A stretch of 64,000 nucleotides of DNA from Pristionchus mayeri (lineage: Eukaryota; Nematoda; Chromadorea; Rhabditida; Neodiplogasteridae): contig BTRK01000005.1 of the NCBI GenBank assembly GCA_036245805.1, positions 26,083,469 through 26,147,468 of the forward strand, written 5' to 3'. Each line of letters opens with the position of its first letter. Position 1 is the stretch's first letter. Made by a program: the position numbers and the translations under genes. A model generated the notes under the pieces. That model was not told where the DNA came from, made no database searches, and saw nothing but the letters and a program-made list of their open reading frames with translations. Of this stretch, positions 1 to 11,179 are shown in pieces.

Positions 1-215
1 GTCTTTAAATAGGACTTCCCGGTTTGGTGGTCGCTAAAACTTTTTTCAGTTGTTTTTTTTTTATACAGATTATTTTTTCTTTACCAAATGAATTCTCCCT
101 ATCTCAATTATATTCTATATAGGCTATATATTCACGGGGGCTTAAAATATTTTCCGCAAGACAAATAAAGTCCTCCAGGCGAGGGACGCGTGCCAGCTGT
201 GAAAATTACAAATTA
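1..215. other. no gene seen
   Basis: Short AT-rich stretch with poly-T runs. I see no ORF, RNA gene or clear repeat terminus here. Confidence 0.5.
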
Positions 216-524
216 ACAAGGAATGACCGCGAGGGTAGGTTGGAGTTTTTGAACGAGACCTAGCGCGTTCGAAAGAGGATCAAATTCTAAGAACTTCTAC
301 GTTTTTCATATCTGCTAAACGCCCCAGTGGATGTCTGGGCTCATAGTGGGGAGAGGTGTAAAACCGTCCATTTCTGAGGCGATGTTCAGAAATTCCACTA
401 CCACCCAGACTTCCACAGAGGCGTTTAGCAGATACAAAAAACGTAGTTCTTAGAATTTGATCCTCTTTCGATCGCGCTAGGTCTCGTTGAAAAACTCCAA
501 CCTACCCTCGCGGTCATTCCTTGT
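216..524. repeat. foldback element, family A, copy 1
   Basis: Two inverted arms of about 105 bp (216-320 and 420-524) pair nearly completely. The outer end reads ACAAGGAATGACCGCGAGGG, and the inner end is GCAGATATGAAAAACGTAG-like. The loop of about 100 bp is also partly self-complementary. A second, diverged copy lies at 33247-33545 with the same outer and inner motifs, so this is a dispersed non-coding family and not a chance hairpin. No coding capacity is seen. The transposase that would move it is unknown. Confidence 0.8.
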
Positions 525-536
525 AAGTGGAATATA

Positions 537-965
537 TACCACTACACAACCGGACTTCCGTACACCAAACCGGCGTTTAGGAGCCGACTGCGACGCAACA
601 CGGCAATTTTTTCATCAACACACCAGAGAAAAATGGTCCGCTAAAAATTGCCAATCAGGGTAGTGCGGTGCATTATACGTTCCTGCACGATAGTAACTTT
701 TCAAATTAAATGTACCGTATCTCAGGCAACCTATGCCTAGCTATTTATCAGGTAGCAATATATACTGTAGAGATACTGTATGTTTACTGTAGAAAATCTA
801 TGTATTCCTATTTTTAGCAAGTCTTTCTGTGTTTAAAAATGTTCGCGAAAGGGACCATTTCTTTCAACAGTGTGTTGATAAAAAAATTGCCGTGACGCAA
901 GGGCTCGCGTGCGGTCGGGTTGTTGTGTGGGGACCGGCTGTTGAGCCGGCATTTAGTGTAGTGGA
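537..965. repeat. inverted-repeat element, family B, copy 1
   Basis: The ends are complementary: CCACTACAC near 535-545 and GTGTAGTGG near 955-965. A longer pair lies inside: CACGGCAATTTTTTCATCAA near 600 against TTGATAAAAAAATTGCCGTG near 875-894, followed by an ATGGTCC/GGACCAT pair. A related element with the same inner pair lies at 39652-40091. The interior is AT-rich and non-coding. It looks like a MITE-type non-autonomous DNA element. Confidence 0.7.
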
Positions 966-1638
966 TCGCCATTTAGCCTCTTTACGGTAAGGGCGGAAAA
1001 ATCTTTCAAATTGTTTTCGTGGGTCCGCGTTTTTATACATGTTTAAACGTGATATTGCATAGTCTGATGCAACTCGCTCCGGGGATCATTTTAGTATACA
1101 GAGCATGGAGACTAAATTTTGTTTCTTCAAGCTACATTCACTTTTCTGGCTCTTATTTGCGATCTTGATACGAAGATTGCACCAGAGATTTGCAAATTTT
1201 AATCAATAAATATATTATTTACTTAAATAATTTATAAAAAAACAGTTCATTATAATTTTTAAACTGTTTAAATTGTGAGATGTGAATACCGTAATGCGTC
1301 CTCCTTTTCCGAAAACGCCTCTCTCCTATAAAATATTTTCGTTTTCGTATCTTTTTGATTTCTTTTCTTATTTTGTATTATTCATAGGTTATAATGACTT
1401 CATGTTCAGTTCAGGAATACTCACGCTTATGCATTCATTTCGTATACGTCTAGCAAGAATAACTTGCAACGTTTCTTCGGGTTGAGTCAATGAAAATAGG
1501 GGGAATTTTGTTCTTGATTGTGAGGATTTTCTAAGAATAATGCGTTTATATAAATTGTTGAAATCGCAATTAGAAGAAATATTTTTAATAATATCCAAAG
1601 GTTGATTTTTTTCAGTGATTCCATTGTCATTCTCTTAG
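966..1638. other. upstream region of the NOP10 gene
   Basis: AT-rich, with no convincing ORF. A pyrimidine-rich stretch ending TCATTCTCTTAG directly precedes the NOP10 ATG. It could be a trans-splice acceptor or the end of a 5' UTR intron. Confidence 0.4.
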
Positions 1639-3265
1639 ATGTATCTCAAGTTCTACCTGGACGCTAACGGTCGCCGTGTCTACACTCTCAAGGCTAGAAA
1701 ATTCTTATGATTTTTGCTTGAATGCTGCTTTTTATGTGTAGAATATAGTAGACTTCACATGTTCACAGTTTAGCTTACCACTTATATACTGAAATAGATA
1801 TATGCGACGAAATTTCTGAATGTTTAGCCCAAATTCGACCATTTTATAAGATTTTGTGCACCGGGTTCGTGGAGACTGGCACTTTTACTACCTATTTATC
1901 ACGGGTCTTCTGTAAGAATACAGGAACGTCTGCCACCAGGAAAAAGTAGTGACGGATTTCGATGAAACGTGGTTCATTGATACTATTGGGGGTCCGAAGA
2001 ACGCCCCTCCACTTGGTTTGGCCACATTTGATCATTAACGATTTTTTTGATCTGCCCGGTTAAAGTACTGTAAATCGGTCAATTTTGATCGTACAGCGAA
2101 CTTTTTTTTGCATTTTGCTCGTCTCGGCAAGTCCTACAATCGGCTCTTCAGTGTTCCTCACCAAAAACATCAGCATTGTGGTCATTTTCTCGGAAAACCG
2201 AATTTTCGATCCACTATCGATTTTTCTCGTCAGCCATATGAAATGTTCCTCGTTTTTATTTCATAAAACGCCTGTTTTTTTAGTTTTTGAGTTAATTGAG
2301 AAACTCGAAGAACAGCGGAATCTTTAACTAACATTGTGGAGCCTACCTTTTCGGCCTACCTCAAATAACTCGAAAACTAGACGTTTTATAGTTTCGGCCA
2401 CTAAGTATATTTTATAAAGCTCGTTGTGAGCTATCGATTCCACTTAACTTCACGATAGCACCATTTTAAGCTGAGATATGATCAAAAACATAATTTCGTT
2501 AAAAAATCGACTATGTCCAGGATCCTACTTAGTAAATCGATATCCCGGGGAACGAAATTTTGAAAGTGGTCAACATAAACCCTTCCTAATTTTATCCGTA
2601 GAATCCATATTTGAAATAAAAACGAGGAACATTTCATATGGCCGACAAGAAAAATCGATAAAGTGGATCGAAAATTCGGTTTTTCGAGAAAATGACGACA
2701 ATGCTGATGTTTTTGGTGAGGAACACTGAAGAGCCGATTGTAGGACTTGCCGACCGAGGAAAATGCAAAAAAAACTACCCTGTACGATCAAAATTGACCG
2801 ATTTACAGTACTTTAACCGGGTAGATCAAAAAAATCGTTAATGATCAAATGTGGCCAAACCAAGTGGAGGGGCCTTCTTCGGACCCCCAATAGTATCAAT
2901 GAACCACGTTTCATCGAAATCCGTGAATATGACTTTCCTGGTGGCATTTTCCTGCGTTCTTACAGAAGACCGGTGTTATACAACTATTATGTGAATTAGT
3001 GAAAGGATTGCAGTTCCCTGTGTAAAAGGAAATTAACATATCCCAACGGTTTAATTTAAAATTATGGCGTTCTAGAAAACCGGCCCAGACGGAAACCAGA
3101 CCCAGTCTGCTCATCCCGCTCGCTTTTCTCCCGAAGACAAGAACTCTCAGTACAGAGTTATCGTGAAGAGACGATTCGGAATCCTTCCCACTCAACAAGC
3201 CAAGATCGTTTACTGTGAGCACATAATCATAACTCTATGATGTTAGAGTTTTTTTCATTTCAGAA
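1639..3265 (+). CDS. nop10: H/ACA snoRNP subunit NOP10, spliced, with an element-filled intron
   Basis: NOP10 is the small subunit of the H/ACA box RNP that guides rRNA pseudouridylation, and it also sits in telomerase RNP. Exon 1 (1639-1692) encodes [18 protein letters not shown]. Exon 2 (3076-3214) encodes the basic remainder, including the [15 protein letters not shown] core and a [10 protein letters not shown] tail. The joined protein is 64 residues, the usual NOP10 length. Intron 1 (1693-3075) starts with GC rather than GT (AAG then gctaga) and holds the 1896-2980 foldback element. The 3' end has two readings. Splicing 3215-3263 creates a TAA stop and gives exactly 64 aa. Reading through adds nine residues to a TGA at 3237-3239, and then the tttcag at 3263 would be the acceptor for the next gene. 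The identity is secure; the exact end is not. Confidence 0.9.
1896..2980. mobile_element. long-armed foldback element, family C, inside the NOP10 intron
   Basis: The arms (about 1896-2290 and 2605-2980) are inverted copies. They share, for example, the CCACTTGGTTTGGCCA/TGGCCAAACCAAGTGG pair and a CGATTTTTTTGATCT pair. The outer ends read TATCACGGGTCTTCTGTAAG and, reversed on the right, TATAACACCGGTCTTCTGTA. This terminal motif recurs at other palindromes in the window (see findings). Inner sequence around 2335-2500 recurs at 5050-5210. There is no coding capacity; short ORFs in the arms mirror each other across strands and are not genes. Confidence 0.8.
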
Positions 3266-3308
3266 AATACATATCATTCTTCAAAATACATACCTCGTAT
3301 CTCATATA

Positions 3309-3664
3309 ATGGCTTACTATTGGGAGTTGCGGCGAATCGTTCGTCAGAAGATTAGGTCGTTCACTCCAAAAACTTCTTTATCTTATCAACAAGTGAGATT
3401 TTTATAGACTTTCTGCATTTAAATGGGTTATTTAAGTGGTCTAATCGTCGCCTTCTCGTATCGTTTGTTCTTTTCTTCGTGGGTTGGAAGGCTGCTGGGA
3501 TGGCGTTGAATGACTATCTTCTCTGGGAGGTGGATGAGAAGACTGGCCAAGGCCGCCTACTCACTCCTGCCGAGGGAAAGGCTCGAAGGGCTGCAGCTGT
3601 TGCTGCTTCCCGAGGAGATCCTTCATCATTCCGCCCATCTGGAGCATACGAATTAGATGATTAG
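3309..3664 (+). CDS. small single-pass membrane protein, family not recognised
   Basis: Two exons, 3309-3392 and 3437-3664, are joined in phase 0 across a 44-nt GT-AG intron (gtgaga...tttaag). They give a 118-residue protein. It starts with a short basic segment (MAYYWELRRIVRQKIRSF). A hydrophobic stretch at about residues 34-50 (LLVSFVLFFVGWKAAG) looks like one membrane span. An alanine/arginine-rich tail ends in ELDD. The basic N terminus and single span fit a mitochondrial or ER membrane protein, but this is inference. It begins only 43-70 nt after NOP10 on the same strand. The tttcag at 3263 is the only AG-type acceptor just upstream, which suggests an operon-like arrangement. I do not recognise the family. 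Confidence 0.65.
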
Positions 3665-3893
3665 ACTGACTAACGTTGATTTCATATTGTTATGCCGCAC
3701 TCTGTTGTCTGTGTTTTCTATTCATCCTATTTGTTGACTCTCAATAGATAAAGTTGATTTGTGCAGGTCCCCAATGTTCATGCCAAACGGTTAATTCTCC
3801 CGTATACTGTTTTGCCGTTGAATGAAACTAATGTTGATTCAGACAATTCGACTCTGTTTACTTATTGAGAGTGCGTCGACTTGATAATATCGT

Positions 3894-4366
3894 ATGACTA
3901 CTCCGATCGCAATCTCGGGGTTCCGTGATCTATCGTTCGATTGCCAAGGAGAGCATTGCCACTTCTCGTTCACTGAACAAGCAACCAGAGATCTCATAGT
4001 GAGGGACCTAATGGGATTTGTATAGAAGATGGTCAGTTTCAGGTGTTCAAGGCTCTGCCCAGAGTGGGACTGGCTGTAGAGATAGTGTTGCCTGAACAAG
4101 TCATTTTGGAGAGACTCACTCCTACCGATCCCGTCGAGTACGACACTAAACTGCATCTCGGTGTAGAAGACGTGAGAATGAGAAAGGGGCGTGTGAATGT
4201 TAGTAATTTTTTTCAATTATAGCTCTCTACCAGTCTCTTCATTCATCGCCTCTTGACGACACTTGCTAGACGCGCCTATCGAAAGCCCCTTCTCATTCTA
4301 CTCGGATTCGATGGTCTCACTCGTGATCAGATGTCACAAGCCATACATATTCTCACCACTCTATAG
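3894..4366 (+). CDS. proteasome assembly chaperone 3-like protein
   Basis: Three exons (3894-3998, 4043-4171, 4223-4366) join in frame across introns of 44 and 51 nt to give about 125 residues. The PSMG3/PAC3 family is about 122 aa. The order of features fits that family: an N-terminal strand region (TTPIAISGFRDLSF), a middle hydrophobic strand (RVGLAVEIVLP), a KLHLGVED segment, and a C-terminal helix-strand-helix (LLTTLARRAYRKPLLILLGF then a final helix). PAC3 helps assemble the 20S proteasome alpha ring in the cytosol. The resemblance is one of pattern, from memory, so the name is tentative. The gene ends 53 nt before the IleRS start. The sequence between has a ctctag acceptor at 4397-4402, as expected of operon spacing. 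Confidence 0.5.
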
Positions 4367-4419
4367 GTGCTTAGTACTGCGCAGTACTGCTATATTCTCT
4401 AGCAGCGGAATAAACTGCA

Positions 4420-4969
4420 ATGTTCAGGTGCTACCTCATTCGGCCTTTCCATCACTCGATTTCACTGTGCACAGAAGAGAAAGTAAATGCTAAGAAAAGT
4501 GTGAGTGGGATGTGCAGTGTTTGAATATTCATACCTTGCTACAGGTGTTTCTTCCATCTACTACTTTATCGAGTCATAGCAAGAGTACGGAGAGAAGTCG
4601 GATGGATCAGGATATTAGCGAGAGTGGAAGAATGGGAAGTCTCTACGAATGGCAATTGAAAGATAGAGAGAGGAGAAAGACGTAAGTGCAGGATGGATAA
4701 TCTGAAGAATAAATTGGATTACAGGATCAAGTTGATGGACGGACTTCCCTACGCCAATGGAACAGTTCACACTGGCCACACAATCAATAAAATTCTGAAG
4801 GATTTCATTGTCGAAAGTTGCATCTCTCGAGGAGAGAGGGTGAGATTGAGCAAAGGAGGTGTTGTCATGAAGGGTGCTGCAGGTAGTATTCAGACCAGGA
4901 TGGGATTGCCATGGATTGCCCATCCAACGGAATATCACTAAGAATACTCAAGGGGAGAGTGCGATAGAG
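4420..4969 (+). CDS. mitochondrial isoleucyl-tRNA synthetase, N-terminal exons
   Basis: Four exons join in frame: 4420-4500, 4545-4681, 4725-4839 and 4883-4969. The first encodes a mitochondrial-type leader ([16 protein letters not shown]). The third carries the class I signature region [20 protein letters not shown], where HTGH is the HIGH motif. It is followed by [10 protein letters not shown] in exon 4. These are diagnostic for IleRS, which charges tRNA-Ile with isoleucine. About 140 residues are present out of an expected 900 or more. Exon 4 ends with a good donor (ATAGAG then gtgagt) and the following sequence is the 5-7.6 kb nest of repeats. No exon for the editing domain, KMSKS loop or anticodon domain was found. 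The C terminus seems to lie at 13797-14237. Confidence 0.85.
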
Positions 4970-5049
4970 GTGAGTAGGGAAGAGAGGGAGAGAGAAGACG
5001 AGTGAATCTGCATTTGAGAAATCCTTAGCATAGCGTAATCGTTCATCTT
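4970..5049 (+). other. start of a long IleRS intron
   Basis: A purine-rich run (gtgagtagggaagagaggg) follows the exon donor, and repeat sequence of family C begins near 5050. Confidence 0.5.
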
Positions 5050-7640
5050 GCATAACGGAACCTGCCTTTTTCTCCGACCTGAAATAACTCGAAAACTAGG
5101 CGTTTTAGCGTTTCGGGACACAAAATAGGTTTCACCGGGTTCGCCGAGAGCTATCGATTGCACTTTTTAAATTCACAGTAGCACCATTTTAAACTGAGAT
5201 ATGATCAAAAACAGTACATCGATGTTCAAATGCACGATCTATAAGAAATGTTCAACATAAACCCCTCCTAATTTTGCGTGGACAATCCGTTGCAAAAATA
5301 ATATCCAGGGGGGGGGGTATAAGCCAAAACATTGGAGAAAAATCGATATCTTTGAAAATTTGGCTTTTTTTTGTAAAAAGACCCCGATCTCAGCATTTTC
5401 GTCAAAGGGTAAGAATCTTTGTAGATCTTAACATTCTGCTTAAATGGGAAAAAGTAGGCTGTACGATGAAAATTGACCGATACGTATCCCAACGGAGTAT
5501 ATCAAAAAAATCGATACTGAGCGAAATTGACCAAACCAAGTTTATAGGAGAGACTTTTTGACTCGGTGAACATATTTGTAGATACCCTTGGCACTAGGCC
5601 AAAAATCGAAATCCTCCTAAATGTGCATACATGTAGTAATCGGTGAGTGTATCTCAGGCATGTCATTTATAGTGTTCTAGATCCTTCCCTGGGGAATGAA
5701 ATGTACTTTAGTCCGAAAATTTCAATTTTCGAAATTTACCATTTCGCAACCGATCAGAACGACTGATATCTCTAAAAATGCGCAATATTCAACTGATCGT
5801 ACCTATAAAATTTTAGATGAATTGGCTTGCAACTGTTTGAGAAAAACTCAAATTTCTTATAAAATATTTTTTAGTGTGGAAAGGAACCTTTTTTATTTGC
5901 TTGGTATGTAGCGCTCACCGATTACTATTTACAGAAAAATTATGAGCGAAAAAAATTGGGACATGTGTATTGAAATTTTCGAAAAACTGAATTAAGTCGA
6001 TGTTGAGTTCTTGTCTCTGTCAGTCGTCGTGAGCTGTCCCTCCCAATTTTTCTCCGATTGGGAGGCGACTTTTCCCTCCCTTTTCGTCCATCTACCGACA
6101 TCAAGACTCAAGAATCCCTCCCCAGTCCCTGGCAAGACTTCGGAGGTATCAGCCACGGATCTCGAATATGGAAGGATTCGTTTCAAGATGGACATGAAGG
6201 TATCGAAGGTGTCCTCTTTATAACTTCTAAAGAGGACTGGCCATCCGGGATGCAAGATTCAAGAAGAATACGATCTCGGTAGCGACTAGTCTAATGGAAG
6301 AATGCAAGCGCCTAAAGAGGAGAGGCGGTCCGACTTCATGCGAAACTTTCCACATGCTCAAGAGAGATGTGTCAAGTGACAACAAACGATTCAAAAGAAG
6401 ATGAATGAGTCCAAAGATCCAACCCCTTCCCACCCCCCCCCCCTCGTCGATGGCAGAAGGCGCCAGAGTCCTTCCCTTACCTTACACCCCCACATGCCTT
6501 GACATGTATAAAATCTTCTATCTAAGTCAGTTCGTAATAAAATTTCGGGCTACCGTATCCTGACAAGAGAATACCTCGCAAATCTGTGAACATTGATGAA
6601 TTTTTTAATCCGTTGGGATTCGAATGTTTGAGTGTGGAACCTAACTGGCACATAATAAAGAACAACTGAAATCATTCACTAATGTGCTGAAATCGAGGAG
6701 AGGTTCTGAAAATGGTGAACTGGTGTATTTTCTAAATTGCCTGAAATATTTGCCCGCAACTTTTTTCAATGAATTTTTACATAAATCACCACATCCTAAT
6801 CCAATAATACGATTTCAATTCATGTGAAGCGACTGTGGTCAATTTTGGCAATTTGAAAAATGCACCATTACTCAAGTTTCAACCTGCATTCGATTTCAGC
6901 TATTTAGCGAACGATTTCAATTGTTATCTATTATGTGCCAGTTAGGTTCCACACTCAAACATTCAAATCCCAAAGGATTAAAAAATTCAATGTTCACAGA
7001 TTTGCGAGGTATTCCCTGGTCAGGATACGGTAGCCCGAAATTGTATTACGAACTGACTTATTTCAGTTTTTCGAAAATTTCAATACACATGTCCCAATTT
7101 TTTTCGCCCATAATTTTTCTGTAAATAGTAATCGGTGAGCGCTACAAACCAAGCAAATAAAAAAGGTTCCTTTCCACATTGCCGTATGAACTAAAAAATA
7201 TTTTATCCGAAATTTGAATTTTTCTCAAACAGTTTCAAGCCAATTCATCTAAAATTTTATAGGTACGATCAGTTGAATATTGCGCATTTTTAGAGATATC
7301 AGGCGTTCTGATCGGTTGCGAAATGGTAAATTTTTAAAATTGAAAATTTCGGACTAAAGTACATTTCATTCCCTAGAGAAGAATCTAGAACACTAAATAT
7401 GACATGCCTGAGATACACTCACCGAGTACTACATGTATGCACATTTAGGAGGATTTCAACTTTTGGCCTAGTGCCAAGCATATGTTCACTGACACAAAAA
7501 GTCTCTCATAGGCCTTCTTTGGACCCCCAATAGTATACATAAACTAAGTTTCACCGAAATCCATGACAATCACTTTTTCCTGGTGGCAACAGGAGCCCAT
7601 TTTCCTGCATTCTTACAGAAGACCCGTGTTAAGGGTTTGA
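5050..7640. mobile_element. nested palindromic elements, family C type
   Basis: Sequence at 5050-5210 repeats the inner part of the 1896-2980 element. An almost uninterrupted palindrome spans 5545-7515, with arms 5545-5998 plus 6523-6665 on the left and 6925-7515 on the right. The left arm is split by the 5999-6522 insertion. The right outer end (about 7600-7640) reads TTCTTACAGAAGACCCGTGT, the reversed terminal motif of family C. The structure is therefore an older element carrying a second large palindrome. Short ORFs across it are mirror images and are not genes. Confidence 0.75.
5999..6522. mobile_element. 524-bp insertion with a 6-bp target duplication
   Basis: TAAGTC stands at 5993-5998 and again at 6523-6528. 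The intact opposite arm (near 7055-7080) has this site once, so the empty site can be read directly. The insert has a pyrimidine-rich 5' half, a C tract near 6436, and ends ...TATAAAATCTTCTATC. The ends show no clear inverted repeat. A piece around 6220-6285 can be read as protein on + (TSKEDWPSGMQDSRRIRSR), but it has no recognised homologue. It could be a retroposed fragment or a short non-autonomous element. Confidence 0.7.
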
Positions 7641-8884
7641 TGCATCAAAGGTCAAGAATGTTTCATGTCAAGTTCCAGAGCCGTAAATTGTAACCAAAAA
7701 GCTGGCTCTCGGAAGGTCAAAAGTTTGAAAATTCATAACTTGTTTCACAGTTAAGCAAAAAAAGTCGATCAAAAAATAAAAATGACCGTCTCGGCAAGCT
7801 TTCATGTTGGTTCTATTACAATACAAAATAAATGAAATTTTGATTAGAAAAGCGGCAAAAATGTCTCCCGAGAAAAGTCCCATGGGTCGATGAGATCTCC
7901 ACGGATTCGTCGTTTTCTACGCACTTTTTCATTCCAGGAAAAGTTGAAAATACAGTAGCGGGCAAAATCCTATCACATTGGGGTTTTTCAAGCAAAAAAC
8001 TTCAACCTTATTCGATTTTCACGAAATTTCGGATACACTTATTTTTTTATGATTACCATCCATCCGATGGATATATCAGGGTATTGTATGCTATGTCACT
8101 GAGAAATCGATATTTCGCGTAAAATCAAATTTTCGGTAAAATGAGTGCCACAAAATCTAAAATAAATTTAATATATCCAAATATGAATGAGCAGGTTCGA
8201 AAGAACATCTTTCGGGCTTTCGAAATATGTTTTTGGATAACTTATTAATCGATTTTTGCGCTCTGGTTGATCAATTCAAATTACAGTAGTTTTTAGATTC
8301 TAATAATTTCAGTTCTAATGAAGCAATCGACATCCAATTTTTAGGACAACATGCGCTGAAGGTCCCCATAAGCACATGCTAGTTTCGAGACGACGATATT
8401 GCCGCAATCGTGTTTTTGCTATGCTTTTCGTTGACGAAATTTAACTCTGGCTAGCATTTTTCTGGCTCTAAGAAAGTTTGTTGGAGATTCTACAATGATG
8501 GATGAACATAGGGAGAGCAGGCGGGTTTCTTCAAAATGCTTCTAAAATAAAATGCGCATAGAATCCGATGGTTTATGAGCTGCCGATACGATTTCGACAA
8601 CAAAAAAGTAAAAATTTTGCGAAATAACTTAATTATGCGAATTAACAAAATCAACGCCGAGGACAAGGTACCGTACCCCTCCGTCAGCCACCATTGAACT
8701 AATCGGCAACTGACTTTTTTATTTTCCAATTTTCCAATATTTATTTTTCTTCATTTTTACATTAAAATTATATGGAAATATGTTTTCCTATTGATAGAAA
8801 TGTCACTCTGGGAATCATAGACCGGGAAAATAGTTTATCACTGAGATTTAATGGCAACTCGGGAAGAACAACGAAAGTCAAAAA
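7641..8884. repeat. degenerate repeat sequence, unassigned
   Basis: AT-rich sequence with no gene. A possible element terminus, ACAGTAGCGGGCAAAATCC, is near 7951-7970. It resembles the CAGTA ends of the TA-flanked elements at 40732 and 58905, but I did not find its partner. Confidence 0.35.
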
Positions 8885-9190
8885 TCGATGCAACGTCCTT
8901 CCGTCACGTGCCCGGTGGAAGAACAATACCCCACTATGCGCGGTAGAGTCCATAGAATCACATCAGTAAGGAAAATAGCACCGGACAAGCGACGGAAAGA
9001 AGATATCGATCGATAAAAGCGAACTTCTCAAAACACGCAGGTTGCAAGGTTCGAAATCGATACAACGTCCTTCCGTCACGTGTCCGGTGGAAGAACAATA
9101 CACCAATATGCGCGGTAGAGTCCATAGAATCACATCAGTAAGGAAAATAGCACCGGACACGCGACGGAAAGAAGATATCGATCGAAGAAG
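8885..9190. repeat. tandem duplication, unit about 172 bp
   Basis: Unit 1 starts near 8885 and unit 2 near 9057. Both contain CAACGTCCTTCCGTCACGTG, then GCGGTAGAGTCCATAGAATC, then GCGACGGAAAGAAGATATCG, with only scattered differences. Two copies, no coding content recognised. Confidence 0.85.
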
Positions 9191-10339
9191 TACAAACTTG
9201 AACAGGATTTTGCTAATCGGCTTTGAAATGGAATATATGTAAGTCGAAAGAGGTCAAAATCTTTCAGGAAGGTAATTGAGACCTGCGGAACGCATACATA
9301 AATCAAAAAATACTTTTATTAAAAGCAAAAGTTGTGAAAACATTAAAAAAACGCAATGTCAAAAAACGAAGAGCCAAACGAATCGCGAAGTGAAACTTGC
9401 TCTGGATACTGTAATCTGAAATTCTGAAATGACGGATGTCTGCGGTCCCTACATGATGAACAGTTCTTTTAAATTTCGTAGCTACTGGATACATCTCCGT
9501 ATATCACGCGTTTTCTGAGAGATTACATGAATCTAAGTCCTAGTGTTACAAAATATTCACAGTGCTCCGATCTCTACAGAATTTCGACCAATGATTCATG
9601 TCAGGATCTATAATTTTTTGTGAAAAGTCTGGAGCCCCTAAAGTAAAAAATGCCTAAATTCCGGCTCTGAGAACTATAAAAGTTCTGCAATCAATACCTT
9701 TTTTCAAAATTATCGTAGAAGGTCGCTCAAAAAACAGAAATGATCATCTCAATAACTTTTATGTTAAGGTCATCGTGGAGTGGCTTCGAAATCACATGGA
9801 AAACTACGAAAAAACGAAAATGGGTGTACAAATATTAGCCGCCCTGAAAAATATTTTGCCTTTTTCAAGTTGGTTTATTGCATTTTCGAATTATCCAGAT
9901 CATTTTACATCGGATACCTTCATTTCAGAATTTTAAAATTTAATCCCGGGCATTTATAGCTTTCAGAAGACCAAAAACAGCCGATTTTTCGAAAATTTCG
10001 AAAAATCAAGTTAAATAAATCCCGAATTCTTGCTTCCAAACTGGAACTATCGGGCTGAAATATCATTTCGGTGTCTATACAATCGGTGTTGAGGTTTGTG
10101 AGTGTTTTGAAGAAACATTTTTTTATCGAATGTTTCGACACTTTTCAAGGGTGCGAGAAATAGTGGCCTCTTTCATCCCGAAGTTTTTTTTATCTCGAAT
10201 TTGCCTCTAAACCTCAAAACTGATTGTACTTACCCCGAAACGAAATTTTAGCCCGAGAGTTCCGGTTTGGGAAGCAATAATTCTGGATTTATTGATCTTC
10301 ATGGGTTCGGTATCAGGCGGGGGGAGCTCTTGCTCCATA
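9191..10339. other. AT-rich repeat-like sequence, no gene seen
   Basis: No ORF with recognisable protein similarity and no splice-consistent exon found. Sequence composition is like the surrounding repeat arms. Confidence 0.35.
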
Positions 10340-10965
10340 GTAGTCACCCTGAAAGACTATTTAAACTCAATCTGATCATTGATTGGATCATTTTTAGCTA
10401 TTTGGTTAACGATTATCGAGCTTTAACGGCTGGAACGGCTTTGTTCGAAACATGTATCTTCACGAACGACTGCCCAAAAATATGTTTCATTGGTCAACGC
10501 GTGAAGTTACTTACCTCCCCTTCCATATCCGAGCGAACGAGATCGAATTCATCGTGAATCTGCCATATTATTATCGCGACTTGACACGATGAATTTGATC
10601 TCGTAGTCATGGGTGCGCGGGAAAGCGAACATATCAAGGGGTAACGAGAATAACGCTATCTCTTCCCCGCCTGCTACGGGCTCGGAATAACATGTGAGGT
10701 GAGTTACTTGGTGAAGACATCGTCTGTCGGAACAATACCGCAGGGCTGGATATGCAAGGTAACCCCGGAGACACTGCAAATCTCAACGCTGATTCTGTCA
10801 GGGACCCATCATGGTGGCATGATCCATGGGCAGTCGTTCGATACATGTTTCGAACAAAGCCGTTCAACCCGTTAAAGCTCGATAATCGTTAACCAAATAG
10901 CTAAAAATGATCAAATCAATGATTAGATTGAGTTTAAACATTCTTTTCAGGGTGATTACTATGGG
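10340..10965. repeat. inverted-repeat element with an inner hairpin
   Basis: Arms at about 10340-10480 and 10825-10965 pair (for example TTTGGTTAACGATTATCGAG and its complement, and TTTGTTCGAAACATGTAT). A smaller hairpin lies inside at 10530-10610 (GAACGAGATCGAATTCATCG against its complement). No coding content. Confidence 0.75.
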
Positions 10966-10991
10966 GCAAAAAATACTGCAAAAGGAGTTCC

Positions 10992-11060
10992 CCGCCGGAG
11001 ACCGAACCGCGGCTCACGGATAACTGTCCCAGCTCGATACCACTCAACCACAGTCGGTTG
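10992..11060 (-). other. degenerate tRNA-like sequence
   Basis: On the minus strand an A-box-like TGGTTGAGTGG is followed about 35 nt later by CGCGGTTCGGTCTCC, close to a B box. No acceptor stem closes the cloverleaf, so it is probably a tRNA-derived relic beside the inverted-repeat element and not a working tRNA. Confidence 0.45.
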
Positions 11061-11179
11061 GGAGGAGGGAGGAGGCGACTGTCAGAGGGTCTATAGGGGG
11101 AGAGTCGCAAGGTGACCAAGGGATGGAGAGGCGATTCGCTGGCAAAAAAAAACACTCTAATTGAAATATCTAACATTGT

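Noticed and set aside
2085..2791. Paired small ORFs on both strands in the NOP10 intron, and similar pairs in other palindromes (31501-32290, 62775-63999)
   Set aside because: They are mirror images created by inverted arms, with no codon bias or homology.
4199..4222. A 24-nt intron in the PAC3-like gene
   Set aside because: A better donor at 4172 (GAC|gtgaga) gives a normal 51-nt intron in the same phase and a better family fit.
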